Below, one piece after another: positions 1 to 9,197 of a stretch of DNA of 64,000 nucleotides (positions within the stretch are counted from its first letter, which is position 1; each line of letters begins with the position of its first letter). Location: contig DYFV01000023.1 in the NCBI GenBank assembly GCA_020725025.1, positions 1 through 64,000 of the forward strand, given 5' to 3'. Both the position numbers and the translations under genes were made by a program. The notes below the pieces were generated by a model that had not been told where the DNA came from, made no database searches, and saw nothing but the letters and a program-made list of their open reading frames with translations. This stretch comes from Azoarcus sp. GTDB taxonomy: Bacteria; Pseudomonadota; Gammaproteobacteria; Burkholderiales; Rhodocyclaceae.

Positions 1-2
1 TC

Positions 3-53
3 AACTGGGTGACGCCTCAGGGCGGCGAAGGGCCGATCTACCAGGGGATGTGA
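3..53 (+). CDS. C-terminal end of a CDS truncated by the window start (NWVTPQGGEGPIYQGM*)
   Basis: Open reading frame 3 from the window edge to TGA at 51-53; too short to identify. Confidence 0.35.
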   Translation, partial: NWVTPQGGEGPIYQGM

Positions 54-99
54 GGCATGGACGCGGCGGCCAGGCCGCCGCGCGCCCCGAATCGACCCC

Positions 100-1011
100 T
101 CAGGTCGCGCGCCGCGTCGCGCCGGGCGGCAGCTCGCTTGCGGAAGGGGTCGCGATCGAGCCTGGTGCCTGGGTCGTCGACGGCGTAGCGGCTGCCGGCC
201 CAGCCGTCTCGGGACGCCGCGGCTCGGCAGCGGTCGAAGCGCCGGTCGTTCCGGGTGCCTGCTGGCGTTGCGCCTCGTCGGCGCTCGCCTGCCGCCCCTT
301 TTCCACGACGTGCTCGGCCTTGCGCAGCTGTTCGCTGCCGGTCTCCTTGGCCTTTTCCGCGAGCCGGTCCCTCGTTTCACCCATCAGCTCGTCCTCGCGG
401 CGCGTGCGCGGGATGGCGGCTGCGACCATCGCCCCCACGGCGACGCCGATCGCGCCCAGGGCGAGCGGCCGTTCGCGCAGCAGCTGTTCGTAGCTGCCGC
501 GCGCCCGCTCATACTGCCGCCGGCCCGACTCGCCGACCCGGCCGGCGCGCTCCCGCGCGGAAGCCGCCGCATTGGAGAGACTGTCCCGGGCGGCGTGGGC
601 GCGCTCGCTCAGGCGCTGCCCGGCCTGGCGGGCCGTGTCCGACATGCGACGCGTAGCCCCCTCGCCTTCGTGCGTGCCGCCGTGCGTCTCCTCTATGCCC
701 GTTTCCGACGAGGCGTAGCCGGCATGGCTCCGCATTCCGCCGCCGTAACGATCCTGCCGTTCCGCCATCATGAGCCAGGCGATGCCCAGGCCCACCAGGG
801 TGACCGGCAGGGGATGGTGCTTGACCGACTGCCCCAGGTTGGACACGAACTCGTTGCCTCCGCTGTGCCGAAGGTAATCCATGCCCTGATCCAGCAGCTC
901 GCCGGGCGTCAGGCGTCCCTCGATGGCGCTCAGCGTCGCGTCCATGTTCGCCCGGGTGCGCTCGATCTCGGCCTCGATCTCCTCGGGCCTTCTTTCGCCG
1001 TTGTGTTTCAT
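100..1011 (-). CDS. DUF3618-like membrane-associated stress protein
   Basis: 303 aa ORF; N-term RRPEEIEAEIERTRANMDATLSAIEGRLTPGELLDQ is typical of DUF3618; TM segment HPLPVTLVGLGIAWLM; overlaps the next gene on the same strand. Confidence 0.8.
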   Translation of the reverse strand: MKHNGERRPEEIEAEIERTRANMDATLSAIEGRLTPGELLDQGMDYLRHSGGNEFVSNLGQSVKHHPLPVTLVGLGIAWLMMAERQDRYGGGMRSHAGYASSETGIEETHGGTHEGEGATRRMSDTARQAGQRLSERAHAARDSLSNAAASARERAGRVGESGRRQYERARGSYEQLLRERPLALGAIGVAVGAMVAAAIPRTRREDELMGETRDRLAEKAKETGSEQLRKAEHVVEKGRQASADEAQRQQAPGTTGASTAAEPRRPETAGPAAATPSTTQAPGSIATPSASELPPGATRRAT

Positions 1012-1442
1012 CGCATGTGCTCCCGTGCAAGTGCGGCGTCGCGCCGCAGGGATCGCGTGGTTCGGTCAGGCTTGAGCGAGCTGGCGCGCAGGCTGCTTCG
1101 TCCCTTGGCCAGAACCACCGCTCCGATCGCCACGACGACGAGGCCGATGATGAGCGGCGACAGCCAGGCGGCCGAATCGGGCGGCAACACCTCGGCCAGC
1201 GCCGCGACGGCGGCGAAGAGCAGGACGAGCACGCCGGCGAACAGCACCGCGGCGCCGATGGCCAGCGAGGCGATGGCCGATTCCATTTGCTCGACCTTTT
1301 CCGAGATCTCGGCCCGGGCGAGTTCCGCTTCTTCGCGGACCAGGGTCGAGGTCTCGCGCCACAGGTCGGAAAAGAGCCCGATGAGCGAGCGGCCGCCCGC
1401 GTGGCTTCCTGCAGTAGTCGTTTCCATGCGCTCCTCCTTCAA
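1008..1442 (-). CDS. Phage holin family / YqjE-like (DUF1469) membrane protein
   Basis: 144 aa; SLIGLFSDLWRETSTLVREEAELARAEISEKVEQ plus two hydrophobic helices; start overlaps the neighbouring gene. Confidence 0.75.
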   Translation of the reverse strand: MKEERMETTTAGSHAGGRSLIGLFSDLWRETSTLVREEAELARAEISEKVEQMESAIASLAIGAAVLFAGVLVLLFAAVAALAEVLPPDSAAWLSPLIIGLVVVAIGAVVLAKGRSSLRASSLKPDRTTRSLRRDAALAREHMR

Positions 1443-1496
1443 CTCCGGGCGGATCGGCCCACCCGATCGCGCCTCCGTGGAACGGTCCGGTCCGAA

Positions 1497-2021
1497 TCAA
1501 TGCAGAGGACCGGTTTCGCGATGCGTGACGTCGGTCGTCGAGCCCTCGCCCATCGCATGGGTTCGCTCGCCTTGCTGGCTGCTGCTCTTCAGAAAGCGCG
1601 CCGCCAGAAAACCGATGGCGACCGCCGTTCCGAAGAAGAGCCCCGGCTCGCGGCGGGCAAAGGACTCCGCGTCGTGCACCATCGCGTCCAGGTTCTTGTG
1701 CCGCAGCGTGTCGGCCAGCCGTTCGAGCCCCTCGGCGGCGTTGTCCACCAGCCGCGCGCTCGAGCTCTTGTGCTGCTCCTCGAGCTGGCGCGCGGCATTC
1801 CGAAGCGCGCCCGCCACATCGCCGGCCCCCGTGGCAGCCTCCTGCTGCCTACCCTCGAGTGCCGAGCGCATGTTGGCCCTGGCGTCGTCCCAGACGGCGC
1901 GCGTCCGCTCCTTGGCTTCCTGCGACGTGGCGGCGCCGCGTCCTTCGACGCCGGCCGGCGCCGCTTCCTTCGCCTGGACGCTCGACCGTTGCCCTTCGCC
2001 CGAATGGATTTCATCGACCAT
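1497..2021 (-). CDS. Hypothetical stress-related protein with C-terminal TM segment (YqjD/ElaB-like architecture)
   Basis: Internal Met start (MVDEIHSGEGQRSS) preferred over the longer 2159 start; C-terminal GLFFGTAVAIGFLAARFL followed by polar tail. Confidence 0.6.
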   Translation of the reverse strand: MVDEIHSGEGQRSSVQAKEAAPAGVEGRGAATSQEAKERTRAVWDDARANMRSALEGRQQEAATGAGDVAGALRNAARQLEEQHKSSSARLVDNAAEGLERLADTLRHKNLDAMVHDAESFARREPGLFFGTAVAIGFLAARFLKSSSQQGERTHAMGEGSTTDVTHRETGPLH

Positions 2022-2176
2022 GGCGATGCCTCCTTCATCGAAAACTGCCCCGGAGTGCCGAGCAATCGCGATGCCTGCCCGGGAAGCCCCCGGTGAACCG
2101 AAAACGGATCGAAGAACGGGAAATCTTGCAGGGTGTGGGTAAGAAACGAGCCGCGACACCCGCCCCCGGGCCCCAC

Positions 2177-2190
2177 TTGACGCCGATCAA
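2177..2190. promoter_or_regulatory. Putative FNR/Anr-type box TTGACgccgATCAA
   Basis: Direct match to TTGAY-N4-RTCAA in the divergent intergenic region upstream of the DsrC-like gene. Confidence 0.5.
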
Positions 2191-2244
2191 GGCAATCCTG
2201 GCGGCAGGGGGACCACGATGCCCCCAAACGAGGAGGAGACCGAC

Positions 2245-2607
2245 ATGAACAAGCCCCTGCCCCTTCATACCCGCGCGCTCACCGTCTCCGGACGGCAGGT
2301 CCTGACCGACTCCGAAGGCTATCTGCAGGATCTGGACGACTGGTCCGAAGACTTCGTCGTAGCGCTCGCGGACCAGGAGGATCTGACCCTCACCGACGAG
2401 CATTGGGAGGTCATCCGCTTCCTGCGGGAGTACTATCACGAGCACGCAGTTCAGGCCCAGGTGCGCACCATGATCGGGCACTTCCGCGAGCGCTGGGGCC
2501 CCGAGCGCGGAAACAATCGCTACCTGCACGATCTGTTTCCCAGGGGCGGTCCGCAGAAACAAGGCAACCGGCTTGCCGGCCTCCTCCGCACCAAGGGCGA
2601 ACACTGA
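2245..2607 (+). CDS. DsrC/TusE-family sulfur relay-like protein lacking all cysteines
   Basis: ORF 2218..2607; start at 2245 follows AGGAGGAG. TDSEGYLQDLDDWSED, LTDEHWEVIRFLREYY and GNNRYLHDLFPRGGPQKQGNRLAGL align with DsrC/TusE; C-terminus LLRTKGEH has no Cys. Confidence 0.85.
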   Translation: MNKPLPLHTRALTVSGRQVLTDSEGYLQDLDDWSEDFVVALADQEDLTLTDEHWEVIRFLREYYHEHAVQAQVRTMIGHFRERWGPERGNNRYLHDLFPRGGPQKQGNRLAGLLRTKGEH

Positions 2608-2653
2608 GCCGCGGCTCGCCCGAAGGACGAGCGGCACCGGAGGGTGATAAGGG

Positions 2654-3172
2654 ATGAGTGAAGACGACGGCCTTCGGGCGCTCACACGCCGATTCCCCCG
2701 GGACGGGCGCCTGGAAACCATCGTGCTGCGCGGTGCGCGACGCTCCGAGGCCCATACCGTCGACCAGGCGGTGGCACAGGCCGGGCGGGGGCTGGAGGGC
2801 GACCACCGCGCCGCACGCGGCAGGAGCGGCAAGCGCGAGGTGACCCTCATCCAGGCGGAGCATCTGCCGGTACTGGCCGCGCTCACGGGCGGCGCAGCGA
2901 TCGACCCGGTCCGCCTGCGCCGCAATCTGGTGGTTTCGGGCCTCAACCTGCTGGCCGCGCGCAGCCTCTTCGAGGATCAGCCCCTCGTCCTGCGCATCGG
3001 TGAGGAAGTCGTACTCGAGGTCACCGGCCCCTGCGATCCGTGCTCGCGCATGGAGGAGATACTCGGCCCGGGCGGCTACAACGCCATGCGCGGCCACGGC
3101 GGCATGACCGCCCGGATCCTGGTGGGCGGCACGCTCCACCGCGGCGACGCGGTGGTGTGCGCACCGGTTTGA
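2654..3172 (+). CDS. MOSC domain-containing protein
   Basis: 172 aa; [42 protein letters not shown] and [11 protein letters not shown] are MOSC motifs. Confidence 0.85.
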   Translation: MSEDDGLRALTRRFPRDGRLETIVLRGARRSEAHTVDQAVAQAGRGLEGDHRAARGRSGKREVTLIQAEHLPVLAALTGGAAIDPVRLRRNLVVSGLNLLAARSLFEDQPLVLRIGEEVVLEVTGPCDPCSRMEEILGPGGYNAMRGHGGMTARILVGGTLHRGDAVVCAPV

Positions 3173-3181
3173 ACGGACCGA

Positions 3182-4582
3182 TCAGGACGACTTCGCCGGG
3201 GCCGGCTCCGCCTCCTCGTGGGGCATGTTGTCCGCCACGTGGATCGGCTCGTCGGCCGGCACGTTGCGCCCGCGCCGCTCGATCATGAAGTACAGCACCA
3301 GCCCCGCGCCCAGGCCGGCGGCAGCGCCGTGGGTGGCGAGCACCACCCCCATCACGCCCGCCACGCCCATGGCGGTGGCGTTGTCGATCTGCTCCACGGC
3401 GACCGCGATGCACAGGTAGCCCGTGATGAGCAGCGTGATCGACAGCGCGATCGGCAGCACCGGCTTGAAGAGGGTGATCAGCGGCAGCAGGAAGAGCGCG
3501 ATGAAGCCGACGATCCAGAACACCCCGGCGCCCGAGTAGATCGTGTCCATGGCGCGGCGGCCGTAGCGGTAGCGCTCGGCGATGGTCGCCATGGCCCCGG
3601 TGAACAGCGGCCCCGCGAGACCCGGATAGGGCGCGAACAACGAATGCAGCAGGTTGCGCATGCCGGTCACCAGATGCACCCGGTCCACGTCCACCTCGAT
3701 CTTCTCGTCCGGGCGCAGGTGGTCGACCCGGCTGATGAGGCTCTGGCCGACGATGATGTCGCCGAAGGCGATGATGTAGGCGATCACCGCGGTGGGCACG
3801 GCCGCCATCAGGAGCTCCGCGCCGGGGAAGCCCACCGTGAAGGGGAGGTAGTTCCAGATCTCGCCGAAGGCGGGCGTGGCCAGCCCCCACTCGACGCTCG
3901 GCAGCGGATACTCCGAGACGGCCCAGCCGATGCCCATCGCCACCAGCATTCCCGGCACCATGCCGTAGCCGGCGACGACCTTGGCCCAGCGATGCTTCTC
4001 GGTCCAGTCGCGGAAGGACAGCGAGAAGAGCACGTAGGCGGTCACCATGCCGCCGATGCCGAGGGAGATCGGCGTGTTGTAGGCCCGTCCGCCCTGGCTG
4101 ATCTCGCCGCTGATGGCGGCGATGCCGGCGCCGAGCAGGATCCCCGCCTTGATGGAGCTCGGGATGTTGTCCACCAGCCGGGAACCGAGCCGCGTGACCG
4201 CCATGAACAGGAAGATGAAGGTCACCACGAGCTGCAGCGCCACCAGCGCGCGGATCGCGTCCGGGCCGGGCTCGAACTGCCCGACGAAGAGCAGCACCAC
4301 CGGAATCGCCGGCGTGATCCAGCCCGGCACGAAGGGCACGCCCAGCAGGTTGGGCAGGAGGAAGCCGACGCCGCACACCACCACGTAGGCGAGCGCCACG
4401 TCGTAGGGCAGGCCGAGATACTTCTGCAGCAGCGGGATCATGCCCATGGCCACCACGAACATGACCAGCGCCTGAATGGTCTCGGCGACCTCCCAGCGGT
4501 AATGGATGAAGGGCAGCCGGACCTTGAAGGGGCCGGCGGGCCAGTAGGGGTGTTCCTCCCCGTGTTTGCGCGTGAGCAGCAC
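3182..4582 (-). CDS. NCS2/xanthine-uracil permease-like transporter
   Basis: GTG start at 4582 preceded by GAGGGAG on the minus strand; about 12 hydrophobic segments; the longer 4744 start has an atypical N-terminus. Confidence 0.65.
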   Translation of the reverse strand: MLLTRKHGEEHPYWPAGPFKVRLPFIHYRWEVAETIQALVMFVVAMGMIPLLQKYLGLPYDVALAYVVVCGVGFLLPNLLGVPFVPGWITPAIPVVLLFVGQFEPGPDAIRALVALQLVVTFIFLFMAVTRLGSRLVDNIPSSIKAGILLGAGIAAISGEISQGGRAYNTPISLGIGGMVTAYVLFSLSFRDWTEKHRWAKVVAGYGMVPGMLVAMGIGWAVSEYPLPSVEWGLATPAFGEIWNYLPFTVGFPGAELLMAAVPTAVIAYIIAFGDIIVGQSLISRVDHLRPDEKIEVDVDRVHLVTGMRNLLHSLFAPYPGLAGPLFTGAMATIAERYRYGRRAMDTIYSGAGVFWIVGFIALFLLPLITLFKPVLPIALSITLLITGYLCIAVAVEQIDNATAMGVAGVMGVVLATHGAAAGLGAGLVLYFMIERRGRNVPADEPIHVADNMPHEEAEPAPAKSS

Positions 4583-4823
4583 TGTGGTTTTCTCCCTCGT
4601 TGTGTTTCTGGTTCGGTTTGGTATTGCGGGGACGAGCAGGCTCCTCGCGCGGGACGCGATGAAGCCTGTATCGATCTGGCGTTCGTTAATGGTCGAGATG
4701 GACGGGCGGGAGGGCTGCGATGGCGGTCGCGGACGAACGCGCACCCCTCCCCGGCCGGGGGCCGGCTTTGCACAGCCCGCCCGGGCGGCGCGAAGCGGCG
4801 CTTCGCGAAACGCCGCCCTCTTT

Positions 4824-6464
4824 CTACCCGATCGCCGACGCCGACTTCGCCTGCTCGCGCAGGACGAACTTCTGGATCTTGCCGGTCGAGGTCTTGGGCA
4901 GCACGCAGAACTCCACGTGCTTGGGCACCTTGTAGCGCGCGAGGTGGTCGCGGCAGTGGGCGATGATGCCCTCGGCGGTCACGTCGGCGCCCTCCTTCAC
5001 CTCGATGTAGGCGGCGGGCACCTCGCCCCACTTCTCGTCGGGCTTGGCCACCACGGCGGCGGTGAGGACGGCGGGATGGCGGTAGAGCACTTCCTCCACC
5101 TCCAGCGAGGAGATGTTCTCGCCGCCGGAGATGATGACGTCCTTGGAGCGGTCCTTGATCTTCACGTAGCCGTCCGGATGCATCACCGCGAGGTCGCCGG
5201 TGTGGAACCATCCGCCGGCGAAGGCCTCGTCGCTCGCCTTCTCGTTCTTGAGGTAGCCCTTCATCACCAGGTTGCCGCGGAACATGATCTCGCCCATGGT
5301 CTCGCCGTCGGCGGGCACCGGCTGCATCGTCTCGGGGTCGAGCACCGCGATCGCTTCCTGCATGTGGTAGCGCACCCCCTGGCGGCCGTTGCGCTCGGCG
5401 CGGCGGTCGATCGCCAGCGCGTCCCACTCGGGGTGCTTGGCGCACACCGAGGCCGGTCCGTAGGTCTCGGTGAGGCCGTAGACGTGGGTGATGTCGAAGC
5501 CGATGCGCTCCATGCCCTCGATGATGGCGGCCGGGGGCGCGGCGCCGGCGATGAGGCCGGAGACCTTGTGTTCGATGCCGGCGCGCAGGCTCTCGTGGGC
5601 GTTGATGAGCATGCCGTGCACGATGGGCGCGCCGCAGAAGTGGGTGACCCGGTGCTGGCGGATGAGCTCGAAGATGAGCGCCACGTCCACCTTGCGCAGG
5701 CACACGTTCACCCCGGCGTTGGCCGCCATGGTCCAGGGGAAGCACCAGCCGTTGCAGTGGAACATAGGCAGCGTCCACAGGTAGACCGCGTGCTGCGGCA
5801 TCCCCCAGCTGATGATGTTCGAGGCGGCGTTCAGATATGCACCGCGGTGGTGGTACACCACCCCCTTGGGATTGCCGGTGGTCCCGGAGGTGTAGTTCAG
5901 CGCGATCGCGTCCCACTCGTCGGGCGGCAGGCGCCAGGCGTACTCGGGGTCGCCGGCGGCGAGGAACTCCTCGTACTCGATCTCGCCGAGGCGCTCGGTG
6001 CCCGGGTACTCGGGGTCGAGCGCGTCCACCACCACCGGCCTCGGCCCCTCGAGCCGGGCCAGCGCGGCGCGGATGGTGGGCGCGAACTCGGGATCGGTGA
6101 TCAGGACCTTGGCCTCGCCGTGGGCGAGCATGAAGGCGATCGCCTCTGCGTCGAGCCGGGTGTTCAAGGTGTTCAGCACCGCGCCGATCATCGGCACGCC
6201 GAAGTGGGCCTCGAACATCGCCGGCACGTTGGGCAGCATGACCGCGACGGTGTCGCCCCGCTCCACCCCATGCTGCACCAGTGCGCTTGCCAGCCGCCGG
6301 CAGCGTGCGTAGGTTTCGCTCCAGGTGAAGCGGCGCGCGCCATGGATCACCGAGGTGCGCTGCGGATAGACGTAGGCCGAGCGCTCCAGGTAGCTCAGCG
6401 GGGAAAGGGGCACGTAGTTGGCCGCGTTGCGGGCCAGCCCTTGGTCATACGGACTCGTCGACAA
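4824..6464 (-). CDS. Acyl-CoA synthetase (AMP-binding, fatty-acyl-CoA ligase family)
   Basis: 546 aa; AMP-binding motif YTSGTTGNPKGVVYHHRG, GGWFHTGDLAVMHPDGYVKIKDRSKDVIISGGENIS, C-terminal KTSTGKIQK. Confidence 0.95.
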   Translation of the reverse strand: MSTSPYDQGLARNAANYVPLSPLSYLERSAYVYPQRTSVIHGARRFTWSETYARCRRLASALVQHGVERGDTVAVMLPNVPAMFEAHFGVPMIGAVLNTLNTRLDAEAIAFMLAHGEAKVLITDPEFAPTIRAALARLEGPRPVVVDALDPEYPGTERLGEIEYEEFLAAGDPEYAWRLPPDEWDAIALNYTSGTTGNPKGVVYHHRGAYLNAASNIISWGMPQHAVYLWTLPMFHCNGWCFPWTMAANAGVNVCLRKVDVALIFELIRQHRVTHFCGAPIVHGMLINAHESLRAGIEHKVSGLIAGAAPPAAIIEGMERIGFDITHVYGLTETYGPASVCAKHPEWDALAIDRRAERNGRQGVRYHMQEAIAVLDPETMQPVPADGETMGEIMFRGNLVMKGYLKNEKASDEAFAGGWFHTGDLAVMHPDGYVKIKDRSKDVIISGGENISSLEVEEVLYRHPAVLTAAVVAKPDEKWGEVPAAYIEVKEGADVTAEGIIAHCRDHLARYKVPKHVEFCVLPKTSTGKIQKFVLREQAKSASAIG

Positions 6465-6678
6465 TTTCTTCTCCTCCCTCTACGGCGCAGGCTCTCGTGT
6501 CGCGCCCGCCCCCCTGGCGATGCGCGAGCGCGCCGACCACGAAGCTTCGCAGAAGAAATTGTCATGAATTGCGTGAAAATGTACTGAATCTTGTCGTGAC
6601 GCCTGGGAGTCCGATGCGGACGCTAGAATCGTTCTGAAACAAGGGCTTTGCCCGCGGCGTGGCAGTCTGGAGAACTGG

Positions 6679-8355
6679 ATGACGATGGATGCAAGGGCGG
6701 ACGCGGCCGGCGAGCGGCGCTACCGCGAGCTCGAGGAGTACGTGCACCGGCGCACCGCCGAGCTCACCGCAGCCAACGCCGAGCTCACGGCAGCGATCGA
6801 GGCCAACCGGCGCATGACCGCCGCGCTGCAGCGCTCCGAGGCGCGGCTGCGCGAGATCACAGACGCCATACCCGCCCACATCGCCTACTTCGACCACGAG
6901 TGGACCTACCGCTATGCCAACCGGCCCTACGCGCGCTGGTTCGGGCTCGAGCCGGACGAAATCGTCGGCCAGCGCATCGAGGCGGTGACGCCGGCCGAGG
7001 TGATCGATGCGGTGGGCGGATACGTGCGCCGCGCCCTCGCCGGCGAGCACGTCACTTACGAGTACACCCTGCGAGGTGCCGGCGGCGACCCGCGCCATGC
7101 CCGTATCACCCTGGTGCCGGACGTGGTGCCCGACGGCACCGTGCTCGGCTGCTACGTGCACGCGGTGGACGTCACCGAGCAGCGCCACACCCAGAACGCG
7201 CTCGCCCAGGCGCAGAAGATGGAGGCGATCGGCCAGCTCTCGGGCGGCCTCGCCCACGACTTCAACAACATGCTCACCGTGGTGATGGGCAATCTCGCCG
7301 CGCTGCGGGAGGAGCGGCCCGACGATCCAGCGATCGAGGAGTACGTGGGCCCCGCCATACAGGCTGCCGAGGGCGGCGCGCGGCTCGTGCGCCGGCTCCT
7401 CACCTTCGCCCGCCAGCAGCCCCTGGAGCCGCGTCCGGTGGAGGTGAACGAGCTCATCCTCGGCATCGCGCGCCTGTTGCGCCGCTCGCTGCCGGAGACC
7501 ATCGCGCTGCAGACCTCGAGCCGCAACGCCGAGCTGGTGGCGCTGGTCGATCCGCACCAGCTGGAGAGCGCGCTGGTGAATCTCGCGCTCAATGCCCGCG
7601 ACGCGATGCCGCGCGGCGGTGAACTCAGGATCGAATCCTCCCTCGAGCGGCTGGAAGGCGCGGCGGCGAGCGACCTGGAGCTGCCGCCCGGCGAGTACGT
7701 GCAGATCGCGGTGAGCGACAACGGCACCGGCATGGACGGAAGCACGCTCACCCACGTCTTCGAGCCCTTCTTCACCACCAAGGAGTTCGGGCGCGGCAGC
7801 GGCCTGGGGATGGCCATGGTCTACGGCTTCACCCGCCAGTCGGGCGGCGGCGTGCGCATCCGCAGCCGTCAGGCGCGCGGCACCACCGTCGCCCTGGTGC
7901 TGCCCCGCGCCGTCGCCATACCGGCCGCGAAATCCCCGGCGCACCCCTCCCCGCCTCCCTCCGCCGGTCTGGCGGGCCGCATCGTGCTGCTCGTCGAGGA
8001 CGACCCCGAGGTGCGCAAGGTGGTCCGCCGCCAGCTCGCCGCGCTCGGCTGCAACGTGCTCGAGGCGGAGAACGGCGCGGAGGCCGCCGACATGATCGAG
8101 AACATCCCGGCCATCGCCCTCGTGCTCTCCGACATCGTGATGCCCGGCGGGATGGACGGCCGGGCCCTGGCACGCTTCACCCGCCGCTTCCGCCCGGGGC
8201 TTCCCCTGGTCCTCATGAGCGGCGAGGTGGACAAGGCCGCCGACCTCGCCGAGGAGTTCGCCATCCCCCTGCTCGCCAAGCCTTTCAGCCGGGACGAGCT
8301 GTCGGATATCCTGCGCGCCGTCGAAAGCCGACCTGCCCCGGAGCGCGCCCCGTGA
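6679..8355 (+). CDS. Hybrid sensor histidine kinase (PAS, HisKA, HATPase, C-terminal receiver)
   Basis: 558 aa; PAS-like IPAHIAYFDHEWTYRYAN, H-box GGLAHDFNNMLTVVMGN, N-box NLALNARDAM, receiver ILLVEDDPEVRKVV..SDIVMPGGMDG. Confidence 0.93.
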   Translation: MTMDARADAAGERRYRELEEYVHRRTAELTAANAELTAAIEANRRMTAALQRSEARLREITDAIPAHIAYFDHEWTYRYANRPYARWFGLEPDEIVGQRIEAVTPAEVIDAVGGYVRRALAGEHVTYEYTLRGAGGDPRHARITLVPDVVPDGTVLGCYVHAVDVTEQRHTQNALAQAQKMEAIGQLSGGLAHDFNNMLTVVMGNLAALREERPDDPAIEEYVGPAIQAAEGGARLVRRLLTFARQQPLEPRPVEVNELILGIARLLRRSLPETIALQTSSRNAELVALVDPHQLESALVNLALNARDAMPRGGELRIESSLERLEGAAASDLELPPGEYVQIAVSDNGTGMDGSTLTHVFEPFFTTKEFGRGSGLGMAMVYGFTRQSGGGVRIRSRQARGTTVALVLPRAVAIPAAKSPAHPSPPPSAGLAGRIVLLVEDDPEVRKVVRRQLAALGCNVLEAENGAEAADMIENIPAIALVLSDIVMPGGMDGRALARFTRRFRPGLPLVLMSGEVDKAADLAEEFAIPLLAKPFSRDELSDILRAVESRPAPERAP

Positions 8356-9068
8356 CGACCAAGTCGAAGGACCTCATCCACGTCGTCGAGGACGATCTGG
8401 CGATTGCGCGCCTCATCGGCCAGACGCTGGAAAAGTTCGGCTACGGAGTCGAGTTCTTCAGTACCGGGGCGGAATTCCTGCGACGGCTGAAGAGCGCGCC
8501 GCCGGGGTTGTGCATCCTCGACCTGGGCCTGCCGGACATGGACGGGATGGAGCTCCTGCCTCACGTACGGGCACGTCACGCCTTCGGCCTGCTCATCGTC
8601 ACCGGGCGAAGCGACACCCACGACCGGGTGCTGGGCCTCGAGCTCGGCGCCGACGACTACATGGTGAAGCCCTTCGAGCCCCGCGAGCTAATCGCCCGGG
8701 TGCGCAGCATCCTGCGCCGTTACCAGCCCGCGCCCGCCAATCCTGCCGCCGACGCGGTGCGCGTCGCGGAGTTCGCCGGCTGGCGCTTCGAGCTCGGCAG
8801 CAACGCCCTCACCAGCCCGGACGGCCGCACCGAGACCCTGGGCATGGCCGAGGCGCAGCTGCTGTGCGCCCTGCTCGAGCGGCCCAATCAGATCCTGACC
8901 CGCGACCAGCTGTTGGGCGGACGCGACGTCGCCGCCCTCGACCGCAGCATCGACCTGCGCGTGTCGCGCCTGCGCAAGCGCCTCGAGGAGAACCCGGTGC
9001 ACGCCCGCCTCATCAAGACGGTGTACGGCGCCGGCTACCTCTTCTCGGCGAGCGTGAGCTGGAGCTAG
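8352..9068 (+). CDS. OmpR-family response regulator
   Basis: 238 aa, GTG start overlapping the kinase stop (GTGA); receiver CILDLGLPDMDGMELL and GADDYMVKPFEPRELIAR; C-terminal winged helix. Confidence 0.93.
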   Translation: MTTKSKDLIHVVEDDLAIARLIGQTLEKFGYGVEFFSTGAEFLRRLKSAPPGLCILDLGLPDMDGMELLPHVRARHAFGLLIVTGRSDTHDRVLGLELGADDYMVKPFEPRELIARVRSILRRYQPAPANPAADAVRVAEFAGWRFELGSNALTSPDGRTETLGMAEAQLLCALLERPNQILTRDQLLGGRDVAALDRSIDLRVSRLRKRLEENPVHARLIKTVYGAGYLFSASVSWS

Positions 9069-9144
9069 GCGCGATCTCCCGATAGCGCCTGGCCCGGACG
9101 AAGCGCAAGAAAACCGGGAGCCGGCGGGGAGTCGCTCGGCGGCT

Positions 9145-9176
9145 CCCGGATTCCGCTCAGGCTCCATCCGGGCTAC
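9145..9176. repeat. REP-like element, unit A
   Basis: CCCGGATTCCGCTCAGGCTCCATCCGGGCTAC; shared with 5 other units in this window; between convergent genes. Confidence 0.8.
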
Positions 9177-9197
9177 ACGGAGACGGCGTCGGAGCCC

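Noticed and set aside
268-2142. 624-aa plus-strand ORF
   Set aside because: Antisense to three coherent minus-strand stress-protein genes; no domain signature
4785-4816. GC-rich dyads (GGGCGGCG...CGCCGCCC) between the acyl-CoA synthetase and permease genes
   Set aside because: Could be a terminator for the synthetase gene but lacks a clear U-tract; not strong enough to list
4566-6587. 673-aa plus-strand ORF
   Set aside because: Antisense of the acyl-CoA synthetase, His/Val/Gly-rich
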